The notes: generated by a model from the letters alone, not told the origin. A stretch of 64,000 nucleotides of DNA from JBCCTX01 sp965263105 (GCA_965263105.1 CBDHGL010000003.1:1364001-1428000), one strand, 5' to 3'; positions 17,810 to 27,829 are shown, counted from the first letter of the stretch. A program made the numbers and translations.

Positions 17810-18823
17810 CTAATCTAAAATTTCCCTTATAGGGATAGGGCGCCTTTCTCTTAGAGATTTCTGTCCCGCTAAACCTATTGCAGTGGCCATCAATCCGTCA
17901 TGGACTCCAACGGGAATCTCACTCCCTTGGGTTAAAGCCTCAGCAAAGGCTTTCATCTCTTGGAAATACGCCTCTTCGTAGCGCTCCATGAAAAAGTCCA
18001 AAAGTAAGGCGCCTTTACTTCCTTTAGCTGTCCAGGTCTGATGGGAATCGACAGGCTGGTTGGAAATTTGGGCCATTCCTTTTGATCCAAATATTTCTAG
18101 GCGTTGGTCATATCCATAACTAGCCTTTCGACTATTGTCAATGATAGCCAAGGTTTGGTCTTCAAATACCAAGGTAATGACAGCGGTATCAATATCGCCA
18201 GCCTCTCCTATAGCCTTATCCACTCGCACCTTTCCTACTGCATATACCTCTTCCACTTCTTTCCCCACTATGAACCGGGCCATATCAAAATCGTGAATAG
18301 TCATATCTAGGAATAGACCTCCAGAACCTTCTATATAGCTGATTGGGGGGGGGGCTGGATCTCTGCTCGTGATTTTCAAAATGTGAGGGTCGCCAATTAT
18401 TCCCGATTCAACCTGATGCCGAATGCTAGCGAAGTGTCTATCAAAACGGCGATTGAATGCTAGCATGAAATGGGTGCCCGTTTCTTTCAGGGTGTATTCT
18501 ACCTCCTTAATGGCTTCTAAGGATAAATCCAGGGGTTTTTCACAAAACACATGTTTGCCCTTCCTGGCAAAGGCCCGGGTATAGGCAGCATGGGTATCGG
18601 TAGGTGAGCAAATTACTACGGCATCTAGTTCTCCAAGGGAATAAAGATCCTCATGAGAATCAAAATGATGGGGAACCTGCCACTTCTCTGAAAAAGCCTT
18701 TCCTTCTGATGAGGGATCTACTGTAGCGATAACTTCTACTTCGGGTATGCGAAGGATAAGGTTTTGTAGGTGAATTCTGCCAATTCTTCCGAGCCCAAGT
18801 ACGGCGAACTTTAACGTAGACAT
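17810..18823 (-). CDS. iolG: Inositol 2-dehydrogenase (IolG-like)
   Basis: 337 residues of the Gfo/Idh/MocA family. Rossmann motif VLGLGRIGRIHLQN (8-21), catalytic-lysine motif CEKPLD, and DMTIHDFDMARF with the Asp and His of the active site. With iolD and iolE directly downstream it most likely oxidises myo-inositol (or a stereoisomer) to the inosose with NAD. It is the first gene of the operon. A 7-base inverted repeat lies 20-51 bases upstream of its start (18843-18874), a possible operator. Confidence 0.92.
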   Translation of the reverse strand: MSTLKFAVLGLGRIGRIHLQNLILRIPEVEVIATVDPSSEGKAFSEKWQVPHHFDSHEDLYSLGELDAVVICSPTDTHAAYTRAFARKGKHVFCEKPLDLSLEAIKEVEYTLKETGTHFMLAFNRRFDRHFASIRHQVESGIIGDPHILKITSRDPAPPPISYIEGSGGLFLDMTIHDFDMARFIVGKEVEEVYAVGKVRVDKAIGEAGDIDTAVITLVFEDQTLAIIDNSRKASYGYDQRLEIFGSKGMAQISNQPVDSHQTWTAKGSKGALLLDFFMERYEEAYFQEMKAFAEALTQGSEIPVGVHDGLMATAIGLAGQKSLRERRPIPIREILD

Positions 18824-18842
18824 TATCTATTCTTTAGCTTAA

Positions 18843-18874
18843 TATTAGCCAAAGAATTCTGATTTTTGCTAATA
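18843..18874. promoter_or_regulatory. Inverted repeat upstream of iolG (possible operator)
   Basis: TATTAGC at 18843-18849 and its exact reverse complement GCTAATA at 18868-18874, separated by 18 bases that contain an AAGAATTCT core. The repeat lies just upstream of the iolG start codon (18821-18823) and after the end of the lipoprotein gene, the position expected for a repressor site or promoter of the inositol operon. No repressor gene is next to it. Confidence 0.3.
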
Positions 18875-18887
18875 GGTCCGTAAAAAA

Positions 18888-19556
18888 TTATTTGAGCCAA
18901 TCCCATCCGGAACCCAGAGGTAACGTGGCGGAAGGGAAGGCAATTCGAGGAATCTCTTTTGATGCGGTTACATACCATTGATAGCCAGGGCCATCATAGG
19001 CCATCGGCCCATAATTATAAGAGAGTGAAATTCCTTGGTATTCCCTGCCTAAGATTTCAATATCCAAGGGTAGTCGATATCTTTGAATGGAATGGAAGGG
19101 GCCATTTTCTTCTTCTGGAAGGGTGAATGGATCATGGTGAAAATTAAATAACCAACTTGATTCATGGGAAATTATCCATCCTTTCTGGGTTGGAACTACT
19201 AGGTAGGTGGATTGAGGATAATCATTGGGGTCCGAAAAGTTCATTAAAGTGGCAGAACCTGGTGTGAAGGATTCGTGAAAAACAAAACCGCTATCGGTTT
19301 TATCTACGATTTCAATCCTAAGGGTATCTTCCACATAGGTAATGTTGTGGTGGTGATAGATATCCTCATCAAATTCCGTATCACTTTCAAATTGAACGTA
19401 GTAATTGATCAAGCCAAGCTCAGGGTCCGAAAAAATATTCTTGGTGCTCCCTTCGACTTCTTGTTCATGGAAAATAGGGCCAACTGCTGGAAGGTCCTCA
19501 CAAGCAGTCAAAAATGATACAATAGCTAGGATATATAGAATAAGCAGTCTATTCAT
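18888..19556 (-). CDS. Hypothetical lipoprotein
   Basis: 222 residues. Signal peptide with lipobox LTAC (Cys19). The mature part is rich in aromatic and acidic residues and looks beta-stranded (repeated YHHHN, YLVVPTQKGW, YQWYVTASKE). No domain recognised. It lies 64 bases upstream of iolG on the same strand, but the inverted repeat between them suggests separate control. Confidence 0.75.
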   Translation of the reverse strand: MNRLLILYILAIVSFLTACEDLPAVGPIFHEQEVEGSTKNIFSDPELGLINYYVQFESDTEFDEDIYHHHNITYVEDTLRIEIVDKTDSGFVFHESFTPGSATLMNFSDPNDYPQSTYLVVPTQKGWIISHESSWLFNFHHDPFTLPEEENGPFHSIQRYRLPLDIEILGREYQGISLSYNYGPMAYDGPGYQWYVTASKEIPRIAFPSATLPLGSGWDWLK

Positions 19557-19603
19557 TTAGTCTTCTTTTTTTTTAAACGTAAAATAAGGACCAACTGCTG
19601 CAT

Positions 19604-20479
19604 TTACAATCCAATTTTCCCCAATTCTATCCCTTCAGAGTAGGCCACCTTTATCCCCGCTTCTCCCAAGGCCTTTTTGATAGCCTGGTTGACTTCAAAA
19701 TATACCTCCCAGTACTCATCTGTTTTGGCATAGGGCCATATAGCCAGGGTGATGCTATGGCTATCAAACTCGTGGATTCCTACTATGGGTTTTGGCTCTT
19801 TTAACACCTTTTCAGATTGGAGAATCGCCTCTTTGATTATATCCTGGACTCGGTCAAAATCTTCCTCATAGGGCATCGAAATGCTTAAGTCGACCCTTAA
19901 AAAGCCTTTTTCAGAGTAATTGGTTATAACGTCACCTGTAGCCTTGCTGTTGGGTATTATAACCGTCTTGTTATCCAAGGTTAGGATAATGGTATTGAAA
20001 ATTTGTATTTCATGGACGTAGCCCATCTGGTCTTGTAACTCGATAAGATCACCTACTTTGTAGGGCTTATATAACAAAATAAGAACGCCAGCTGCGAAGT
20101 TTTCTAATGAACCTTGTAGGGCTATTCCAATAGCAAATGCCGCTGCCCCCAACATCGCTACAATAGAGGTGGTTTCTATCCCAACCGTTCCTGCCATGAT
20201 AAAAACGAGCAGAACTTTTAGACCGATTCTAATGAGAGAAATCAAAAAGGGACGAACTCCTTCATCCATCCTCGATTTCCTAAAGCCTGCATCCACCAGT
20301 CGGACAAATCGATTTATAAGTTTTAGGCCAATAAAAAGGACAATTATCGCAAACAAGAGTTTCGGTAGAAACTCGCTGGTACTGGCAACAACATTCCCCA
20401 TACGCTCTTCCCAAAAGGTGGGATTCAGGAACATCATTGGGTCGCTATCTAATACATTGAGTGAGTCTTTTTCCTGCAT
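19604..20479 (-). CDS. Small-conductance mechanosensitive channel (MscS family)
   Basis: 291 residues if started at ATG 20479 (MQEKDSLNVLD). The frame is open to 20527 but that extension has two Cys-rich codon runs and no family similarity. Three membrane segments (about residues 28-47, 70-95 and 95-125). The pore helix has the MscS pattern GAAAFAIGIALQGSLENFAAG followed by KPYKVGD and a beta domain with VIIPNSKATGDVI. It opens on hypo-osmotic shock in the inner membrane. It is divergent from the M28 peptidase gene, with 69 bases between the starts. Confidence 0.9.
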   Translation of the reverse strand: MQEKDSLNVLDSDPMMFLNPTFWEERMGNVVASTSEFLPKLLFAIIVLFIGLKLINRFVRLVDAGFRKSRMDEGVRPFLISLIRIGLKVLLVFIMAGTVGIETTSIVAMLGAAAFAIGIALQGSLENFAAGVLILLYKPYKVGDLIELQDQMGYVHEIQIFNTIILTLDNKTVIIPNSKATGDVITNYSEKGFLRVDLSISMPYEEDFDRVQDIIKEAILQSEKVLKEPKPIVGIHEFDSHSITLAIWPYAKTDEYWEVYFEVNQAIKKALGEAGIKVAYSEGIELGKIGL

Positions 20480-20548
20480 AACTTTTGGATTAAAACAACA
20501 TTTTGTGCAAAATAAGGGGTATTCCAAAAAATTGTATAACCGACCTGT

Positions 20549-22645
20549 ATGAAAAAATTGTTAGCCTTCCTTTATCTGGGTTGTTTTTTCATGACTCAGT
20601 CTTTTTCGCAGCCCTATAAAGGGTATTCTTTAGTAAATACAAAAGCGCAAAAGGGAATTGAATCTGACTTTCAAGCAATCCCAACGCCATCAAAATTTTC
20701 TCAACATCTTGCGGAATTGACCAAGGCACCCCATGTAAGTGGATCTGTAGCAAATGAAGAAGTGATTGCTTATATGGCAAAGGTGATGGAAGCGGCTGGA
20801 TTAAAGGTGGATGTTTATCCCTATGATATCTATATGCCTACTGGGCCTGGGGAGATAGCGATTGAATTGGTGACTCCCATTCGATTACCGCTCAACAACC
20901 AAGAGTATATACTAGAAGAAGACCCTTTCTCTTCTCATGCATCAATAGATCCAGGATGGAATGCCTATTCCGGTTCAGGAGAGGTTACGGCTGAGATAGT
21001 TTACGCCAATTATGGAAGGAAGGAGGATTTTGAGCAATTGAAGGAAATGGGAATTTCGGTAGAAGGAAAAATAGTACTCGCCAGATACGGAGGGAATTTT
21101 AGGGGCTATAAGGCAAAGTTTGCTGAGGCAGCAGGAGCTATTGGGCTCGTAATTTATACAGATCCTATGGATTCAGGATATATGCGAGGTCTTGGCTATC
21201 CCGAAGGGCCCTATTACAACGAAAGTACGATTCAAAGAGGTTCTGTGCTTACCCTAGATTATACGGGAGATCCGCTTACCCCCTTTCAAGCCGCTCTACC
21301 GCGTGAAGATCATCCTGAAATTGAACGTCTTGATCCTGAGGAAGTCGCTTTTCATACAATTCCTGTAACCCCAATCCCATATGGATCTGCCAAAGAAATC
21401 ATTAGTCGGATGACGGGGACACCTGTTCCCCGAGCTTGGCAAGGGGGGCTTCCCTATACCTATCGGATTGAGGGAGGAGAAGCACTTACCCTAAGGTTAA
21501 AGGTGGAACAAGGAAAGGATTATGTTCGAGCAAGTAATGTGGTAGGTACCCTAGAAGGGAGCGAATATCCAGATGAGTGGATCCTACTGGGCTGTCACTT
21601 TGATGCCTGGTCCTTTGGTGCTTCCGATCCCAATAGCGGTACGGCTATGCTATTACAGGTGGCTGAGGCCTTGGGGGAGTTAGCAAGAGAGGGGAAAACG
21701 CCCAAGAGAACCATCAAAATTGCGCATTGGGATGCTGAAGAATTTGGAATTTTGGGATCAACGGAATGGGTAGAACAATTTCGGGATGAGTTGGACCAGA
21801 AAGCCATCGCCTATATGAATGCCGACGCAGCTTGTAGCGGCCTTCGATTTTATGCCTCTTCTTCCCCTTCGCTCAAGCAACTAATTCTGGATGTTACACA
21901 AAGTGTATCCTACCCCATAGGCGAACAGACTGTATACGAACACTGGCAAGGCAATTCTAGAGACAAGGAACCCGGAATAGGAAATCTAGGGGGGGGATCA
22001 GATCATTTAGGATTTTATGCTCATGTAGGCATACCTAGCCTAGGCTGTGGGATGGGAGGACCAACCCTGTATCACTCTGCCTATGACGATTTCTATTGGT
22101 ACAAGAAACATGCAGACTCTGCCTTTGTGAGTGGCCCTACAACCGCCAAGATTTTTGGAACCATGGCACTGCGACTTGCAAATGCCGATATTTTACCCCT
22201 GGATGCTCCCCGATATGCTCAGGACTTGAAGGGACATCTCGGTAATGCCCTAGAAAAAATTAATGCCTATGAGCCGGAATTCGATATGAAAAAATTAAAT
22301 CAATCGGTAGAAAAGCTCCAGTTGAATGCAGAGAAACTATCTATATTGATTGAAAAAGAATTGGCTAGCTCCTCCAATAAAGATTTTGAGGAAGTTAACC
22401 AAATACTCCTCCAAATGGAGCGTGCCTTTATCGATAAAGAAGGGATGGAATACGGTTCTTGGTTCCGCTCTTTGTATGCTTCTTCTGATCCTTTCAGTGG
22501 CTATGCTTCTTGGATGCTGCCAGGTCTTCTGTACGAGGCTGCCATACAGCGTTCGGATAAGCTTTCCACTTGGGAGAAGCGATATCTGAATGCTTTTGAG
22601 CGTTTGAATGGGAAGGTCCTAGAAGCCTTGGCTGAATTGGAGTAG
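20549..22645 (+). CDS. Secreted M28 peptidase (glutamate carboxypeptidase II-like)
   Basis: 698 residues. Signal peptide 1-21 (LAFLYLGCFFMTQSFSQ). A protease-associated (PA) region lies about 110-300. The M28 domain has the di-zinc ligands His350, Asp360, Glu398, Asp426 and His509 with general base Glu397 (HFDAWSFGASDPNSG, WDAEEFG, MNADAAC, YHSAYDD). Spacings among the first four equal those of human GCPII. The helical tail (about 560-690) matches the TFR-dimer domain. It would release C-terminal acidic or other residues from peptides in the periplasm or outside. The gene is monocistronic in appearance and divergent from mscS. Confidence 0.93.
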   Translation: MKKLLAFLYLGCFFMTQSFSQPYKGYSLVNTKAQKGIESDFQAIPTPSKFSQHLAELTKAPHVSGSVANEEVIAYMAKVMEAAGLKVDVYPYDIYMPTGPGEIAIELVTPIRLPLNNQEYILEEDPFSSHASIDPGWNAYSGSGEVTAEIVYANYGRKEDFEQLKEMGISVEGKIVLARYGGNFRGYKAKFAEAAGAIGLVIYTDPMDSGYMRGLGYPEGPYYNESTIQRGSVLTLDYTGDPLTPFQAALPREDHPEIERLDPEEVAFHTIPVTPIPYGSAKEIISRMTGTPVPRAWQGGLPYTYRIEGGEALTLRLKVEQGKDYVRASNVVGTLEGSEYPDEWILLGCHFDAWSFGASDPNSGTAMLLQVAEALGELAREGKTPKRTIKIAHWDAEEFGILGSTEWVEQFRDELDQKAIAYMNADAACSGLRFYASSSPSLKQLILDVTQSVSYPIGEQTVYEHWQGNSRDKEPGIGNLGGGSDHLGFYAHVGIPSLGCGMGGPTLYHSAYDDFYWYKKHADSAFVSGPTTAKIFGTMALRLANADILPLDAPRYAQDLKGHLGNALEKINAYEPEFDMKKLNQSVEKLQLNAEKLSILIEKELASSSNKDFEEVNQILLQMERAFIDKEGMEYGSWFRSLYASSDPFSGYASWMLPGLLYEAAIQRSDKLSTWEKRYLNAFERLNGKVLEALAELE

Positions 22646-22723
22646 TCAGCTAGGAATGTGCAGGCCTCATGTTAAATAGGGTATTCATTGCATCTAGTTT
22701 TTTCTTGTTTTAGAAATGCTGCA

Positions 22724-22742
22724 TTTACCACTTTCTGGTAAA
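22724..22742. other. Perfect 7-bp stem-loop between genes
   Basis: TTTACCA, loop CTTTC, TGGTAAA. It lies 79 bases after the M28 peptidase stop and about 98 bases before the DUF1549/1553 gene. There is an A-run rather than a T-run on the plus side, so it is a poor plus-strand terminator and may be a processing or regulatory hairpin. Confidence 0.3.
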
Positions 22743-22839
22743 AAGATAGAACAAAAGGTCAAGCGTTTGATATACTCAAGGAATTAAGGGAAATTGATTG
22801 TATGAATACAGAAGAGGTCTTTGTAAAAAATCAATCTCA

Positions 22840-25800
22840 ATGAAATACCTGGGTATCTTTGGATTTGCCATGTGCTTTTGGGCTTGTAACTCCACAACCC
22901 AACAGCCTCACATTGACTTCAATCGGGAGATTCGCCCCATTCTTTCTGACCGATGCTTTTCCTGCCATGGCCCGGATAAAGAAGCTCGCAAAGGCGATTT
23001 GCGCCTAGACCTTCCCGAAGCTGCGTTGAAGCAAAAACTGGAGTCTGGTTTTCCTGCCTTTACCCCTCATAAACCTGCTCGGAGTACGGCATTAGATCGA
23101 ATTCTCTCGGATGATCCTGAAATTAAAATGCCTCCTCCTGAGTCCGAATTGACCCTTTCTCTGGAGGAAATTGATCTTCTCACCCGATGGGTAGAAGAAG
23201 GGGCTCAATATGATCCTCATTGGGCCTTTATTCCACCGAAAATAAGCGATATATCCAGGGAGGAAGGCGATCCCCAGAGTCAGAATGAGATAGATTTATA
23301 TATTAGACGGGGATTAAAAGAGCAGGGACTTCATCCCAAGGAAGAGGCTGAGAAAGAGACCCTCCTTCGAAGAGTTAGCTTCGATCTAACGGGCCTAGCC
23401 CCCAGTATAGCGGAACTCAATGCCTTTTTAAATGATAGCTCTGATAGAGCTTATGAAGTTGCTGTAGATCGTTTGCTAGCTTCTGAAGCCTATGGCGAGC
23501 ACATGGCTGTGTCCTGGATGGATTTAGCTCGCTACGCCGATACCTATGGATATACGGTAGACCGCTACCGACCCGCCTGGCCCTGGCGGGATTGGGTGAT
23601 ACAGGCCTTCAATGGCAATATGCCCTATGACCAATTTGTAACCTGGCAGATAGCCGGAGACTTACTTCCTGAAAGGAGCAAAGAGCAACGGATTGCTACG
23701 GCCTTTAACCGCAACCACAGCCAAAACGCCGAAGGGGGAATTGTCAATGAGGAATTCCAGGTAGAATATGTGGCCGACCGTGCCCAAACCTTTGGAACGG
23801 CCTTTTTGGGTTTAACCATGGAGTGCGCTCGCTGTCATGATCATAAATATGATCCCATTTCTCAGAAAGATTATTACCAGCTATTTAGCTATTTTAATCA
23901 GGTCGATGAGTCAGGCCAAATTACTTTTAATACGAAGGACATGCCTGCCCCCACCATGTTTTTGCCAGATGAAGAGGTGGCAAAGCAAATGGCTTATTTG
24001 GATCAGGCTATTCAAAAGCGGGAAGACTCTTTAGCCATGCTGAGAAAAGAGCTATTGAATGCTTCGGAATTCAAGAATTGGATAGAGGTGGGTCAATTTG
24101 ACCTAAAAGAAGAACCTAAAGGGAAAATAGCGCACTTTACCTTGGACGCACTAGCAGGAGAGAACCTTAAGGACGAGGTGAGTGGCCGGAATGTGGGAAA
24201 GGTAATAGACCCTATTACGGGGCGAAATGCCGAAATTCTTCCTGAGTTGATCCCCGGAAAAAAAGGAAAAGGAATGAAGTTGAATGGGGATGATGCCTTG
24301 AACTTCCCGGGTATTGGAGGCTTTCAAAAATCCGAACCTTTTTCAGTGGGTCTATGGGTAAAAGTTCCTAGCGAGTTAGGTTCAGGGGTGATTTTTCATA
24401 GTAACAAAGGGGGAATCATCTACAATTTTAAGGGTTACCAGGTTTCTGTTGAAGACAATCACTGGGATGTCAGGCTGGCTCATGCTTATCCTTATAATGC
24501 AATCCACTTGCTGAGTGTAGATTCTATTCTAACGGATCGTTGGCAACATGTGATGCTAACCTATGATGGCTCGGGAAAAGCTGCTGGGGCTTCCTTATAT
24601 CTCAATGGCGAAAAAATGGAGATGAAGGTGGAGCAGGATAAGCTCTATAAGGAAATTATCTTTCCCGGCGGACCGAAGACAAACCTTAAAGTTGGCGCGC
24701 GATGGCGGTCAAGAGGGTTCAGAAGGGGGGCTGTTGATGAGATTGTCGTATATGATCGAGAACTCAGTTCCTTAGAGGTCGGTTATTGGGCAGGTAAGCA
24801 ATTTTCTTTTGCTGCTGGGATCTCTCCCTTAACAGGTATGCAAAAAGAAGCGCTGTTGCCTCTTTTCCTTTCAGACCAAACAAGCCATCAAATCTTATTG
24901 GATTCCCTTAAATTCTACAGAGGAAGTTTAGACAAGCTGGTAGAGTCTGTGCAGGAACTGATGATCATAGAAGAAAGGGAAAGCTACCGGCCTACCTATG
25001 TGTTGAATCGTGGAGCCTATGATGCGCCTGAGGAAGAAGTTTTTCCGTTACCTCCAGAAGTCCTAACTTTAGCGGGAGTGGAATATCCGCGCAATCGTTT
25101 TGGTTTGGTCAAATGGCTGTTTGCTCCAGAAAATCCCCTAACGGCTCGGGTTGTTGTAAACCGACTTTGGCAGCAATGTTTTGGGCAAGGCTTGGTGAAA
25201 ACGGCAGAAGACTTTGGCAACCAGGGGAGTTTACCGATATATCCAGAGCTATTGGACTATTTGGCGATTCAATTGGTCGAGTCTGGCTGGGATTTAAAGG
25301 CCTTGCTGAGGAAAATAGTAACTTCATCTACCTATAGACAATCTTCTCAGGCTGAAGCATGGGAATTGGAAAAAGATCCTGCCAATGAATGGCTGGGGAG
25401 AGGTCCCACCTCCAGATTATCTGCTGAAATGATGCGCGACCATATCCTGGCCTCCAGTGGCTTGCTTCATCACAAGCTTGGTGGTCCAAGTGTAAAACCT
25501 TATCAGCCAGAGGGATTGTGGCGCGTAAATACAGGCAGATATGAACCCGACTCAGGTGCCAATTTGTACCGGAGAAGCCTCTACACCTTCTGGAAGCGAA
25601 CAGTTCCCCCACCTTCCATGAATACCTTTGATGCGCCTTCCCGATCCTATTGTTTAGTGAGGAGACAAAAAACTCATACGCCTTTGCAGGCATTAACGCT
25701 GTTAAATGATCCTCAATTTCAGGAAGCGGCTCGGGTATTGGGACAACAGGTGATCCAGAGCCAATTCGCTCCAGAGCAGGGAATTAGCCATATTTTTCGA

Positions 25801-26019
25801 AGGTTAACGAGTCGGCATCCCAAGGAAATGGAATTGGCTATGTTGAAGGAGATGTTCCAGGAACAGCGAGAAGATTTTGAAAGCCATCCCGAAAAACAAA
25901 AAGGATGGCTTGGGGTAGGGGAGTACCCGCTTCCGGAAGCGTATGATCCAGCCGAGCTGGCGGCTTATTCAGTTGTTGCTTCTACGGTGATGAATTTTTA
26001 TGAGACGATACATAAATAG
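22840..26019 (+). CDS. PSD1-type lipoprotein: cytochrome c (PSCyt1), DUF1549, LamG-like, DUF1553
   Basis: 1059 residues from ATG 22840. The frame extends to 22798 but the lipoprotein signal (FGFAMCFWAC, lipobox Cys16) fixes this start. Domain order: heme site C39-F-S-C-H43 in the PSCyt1 region (to about 115), DUF1549 (about 145-355, with a second CARCH-D-H motif near its end), a LamG/concanavalin-like insertion (about 430-610, ALNFPGIGG to VDEIVVYDREL), and DUF1553 (about 720-1000). Such proteins pair with DUF1501 partners in Planctomycetes, Verrucomicrobia and Bacteroidota polysaccharide loci; their biochemistry is unsettled. The DUF1501 partner starts 74 bases downstream. Confidence 0.92.
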   Translation: MKYLGIFGFAMCFWACNSTTQQPHIDFNREIRPILSDRCFSCHGPDKEARKGDLRLDLPEAALKQKLESGFPAFTPHKPARSTALDRILSDDPEIKMPPPESELTLSLEEIDLLTRWVEEGAQYDPHWAFIPPKISDISREEGDPQSQNEIDLYIRRGLKEQGLHPKEEAEKETLLRRVSFDLTGLAPSIAELNAFLNDSSDRAYEVAVDRLLASEAYGEHMAVSWMDLARYADTYGYTVDRYRPAWPWRDWVIQAFNGNMPYDQFVTWQIAGDLLPERSKEQRIATAFNRNHSQNAEGGIVNEEFQVEYVADRAQTFGTAFLGLTMECARCHDHKYDPISQKDYYQLFSYFNQVDESGQITFNTKDMPAPTMFLPDEEVAKQMAYLDQAIQKREDSLAMLRKELLNASEFKNWIEVGQFDLKEEPKGKIAHFTLDALAGENLKDEVSGRNVGKVIDPITGRNAEILPELIPGKKGKGMKLNGDDALNFPGIGGFQKSEPFSVGLWVKVPSELGSGVIFHSNKGGIIYNFKGYQVSVEDNHWDVRLAHAYPYNAIHLLSVDSILTDRWQHVMLTYDGSGKAAGASLYLNGEKMEMKVEQDKLYKEIIFPGGPKTNLKVGARWRSRGFRRGAVDEIVVYDRELSSLEVGYWAGKQFSFAAGISPLTGMQKEALLPLFLSDQTSHQILLDSLKFYRGSLDKLVESVQELMIIEERESYRPTYVLNRGAYDAPEEEVFPLPPEVLTLAGVEYPRNRFGLVKWLFAPENPLTARVVVNRLWQQCFGQGLVKTAEDFGNQGSLPIYPELLDYLAIQLVESGWDLKALLRKIVTSSTYRQSSQAEAWELEKDPANEWLGRGPTSRLSAEMMRDHILASSGLLHHKLGGPSVKPYQPEGLWRVNTGRYEPDSGANLYRRSLYTFWKRTVPPPSMNTFDAPSRSYCLVRRQKTHTPLQALTLLNDPQFQEAARVLGQQVIQSQFAPEQGISHIFRRLTSRHPKEMELAMLKEMFQEQREDFESHPEKQKGWLGVGEYPLPEAYDPAELAAYSVVASTVMNFYETIHK

Positions 26020-26023
26020 AGTT

Positions 26024-26049
26024 AATAGTCGACAGACGACAGTCCACAG
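26024..26049. repeat. Dispersed GTCGAC/GTCCAC repeat (solo half-site)
   Basis: Sequence with TAGTCGACAGACGACAGTCC in the 74-base gap between the DUF1553 and DUF1501 genes. Shares the TAGTCGACAGTCCAC core with intergenic copies at 40.6, 41.6, 44.8, 47.0, 53.4 and 62.3 kb. Confidence 0.55.
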
Positions 26050-26093
26050 GTATAATATGAGAAAGACTAAAGGAGAATTGATAAAGGACAATC

Positions 26094-27546
26094 ATGGATA
26101 AACACGCTTGTCATTCTTACCAGAATTATTTGAATAGGAGAGAATTTCTATCCAAATCCTCTTTGGGCCTGGGTGCCTTGGGCTTGGGGTCGCTACTCAA
26201 CCCCTTGAGCGGCTTTTCGCGAGGTTCAGGAAATGAAGTCCCACTGGGGCAACCCCATTTTTCTCCCAAGGTCAAACGCGTTATCTATCTCTTTCAAAGT
26301 GGAGGCCCTTCACAACTAGAGACCTGGGACTACAAGCCCAAATTGCGGGAACTTCATGGCCAAGAATTACCCGACTCCATCCGTCAAGGGCAGCGACTCA
26401 CCGGGATGAGCGCTGGCCAATCCTCCTTTCCCATGGTGGGTTCCCATTTTGACTTTGCCCGTTATGGAAAATCAGATAGGTGGGCCAGTGAATTGTTGCC
26501 CTACACTTCTCAATTAGTAGATGACCTATGCATTGTTAAATCTTTGCATACCGAAGCCATCAATCACGATCCCGCCATCACCTTTTTCCAGACAGGTTCT
26601 CAAATCGCCGGTCGACCCAGTATAGGTTCTTGGGTGAATTATGGCCTGGGCTCGGATAATGAAAACCTCCCGGCCTTTATTGTCCTTGTATCTAAAAATG
26701 CAGGCGGACAACCCTTATATGCCCGTCTTTGGGGCAATGCCTTCTTGCCCGCAAATACCCAGGGGGTACAGTTTCGGTCGGGGAAGAACCCCGTCCTATT
26801 TCTCAAAGATCCGGAAGGCTTTGAACGCTCGGATCGCAAGCGTATGCTGGAATATCTGGAGCGTTTGCATGCCCTACAGCTAAGCGAGCAGGATAATCCC
26901 CAAATTGCCGCCCAGATCGACCAATACGAAATGGCCTTCCGCATGCAGATGTCTGTTCCAGATGCAGTAGACATGAGCGATGAACCCGATTGGGTCTTCG
27001 ACCTCTATGGAGAAGATTCCCGAGATCCAGGTACCTATGCGGCCAATTGTCTCCTGGCCCGCCGTTTGGCCGAGAAGGGAGTCAAATTCATCCAACTCTA
27101 CCACCAGGGTTGGGATCAGCATGGAGGCTTGCCAGGAGGCATCACCAACCAATGTAGAAAAACAGACCAGGCGTCGGCTGCTCTTATCACCGATTTAAAA
27201 CAACGAGGCCTACTCGAAGACACCCTAGTCATTTGGGGCGGAGAATTTGGCCGGACCAATTACAGTCAAGGGAAACTGGAGCGAAACAACTATGGGCGTG
27301 ACCATCACCCGCGTTGTTTTACCATCTGGATGGCTGGGGGAGGCGTAAAAGCCGGGATAGAATATGGAAAAACGGATGAATTGGGCTATAACATTGTGGA
27401 GAATCCGGTGCATGTACACGACTTTCAAGCGACGCTTGTTACACCTCTTGGGTATGGACCATGAGCGCCTCACCTTTAAGCATCAGGGGAGGCGGTATCG
27501 TTTGACCGATGTGCATGGGGAGGTGGTGAAGGATTTGTTGGTTTAG
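26094..27546 (+). pseudogene. DUF1501 protein, interrupted by one-base frameshift near 27438
   Basis: Twin-arginine signal (NRREFLSKSSLGLGALGLG) followed by the DUF1501 domain: VIYLFQSGGPSQLETWDYKP, GSWVNYGLGS, LIVLQLYHQ-type core (VKFIQLYHQGWDQHGG) and LVIWGGEFGRTNYSQG. This sulfatase-fold family acts with DUF1549/DUF1553 proteins such as its upstream neighbour. Frame 1 stops at 27464 after QATLVTPLGYGP. Removing one base (G at 27438) gives QATLLHLLGMDHERL, then RLTDVHGEVVKDLLV to TAA 27546, the normal family C-terminus (483 residues). So the gene is full-length except for a single-base insertion: sequencing error or very recent mutation. Confidence 0.88.
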
Positions 27547-27600
27547 TTTTTTATATGCTCCCTTTTTTTAGAAAAAACGGAGCGCCAAAAAATCGCAAAA

Positions 27601-27649
27601 CACCCCCCTTTTATTCCCCCCTGATCTAGGGGGGATGAAGGGGGGTACA
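27601..27649. repeat. C/G-rich hairpin repeat, copy 1
   Basis: Imperfect palindrome: CCCCCC-TTTTATT-CCCCCCT / AGGGGGG-ATGAA-GGGGGG around a GATCT loop. A related copy (CCCCCTT...TTTCCCC / TAGGGG...GGGGGG) is at 32147-32194. Both are preceded by a related A-rich leader (CCAAAAAATC near 27585; AACCCAAAAATCTAGCACGA at 32117), so the unit is a larger composite repeat. Confidence 0.6.
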
Positions 27650-27829
27650 CAAGCTTCCCCAATTCCCGACGAATTTTGCAAGGCCGACGCGCTTAGTTTA
27701 TTTTCTAATTCTTGAATGGAGAGGGAATATTTCTCTGAAATAGATGGACCATAAATTCTCTATTTCTTGGCTATAAGGTAGGTGTTTTTTTACCTGCTTG
27801 AATGAGTTTTGGCTTATAATGTAAAAAGA

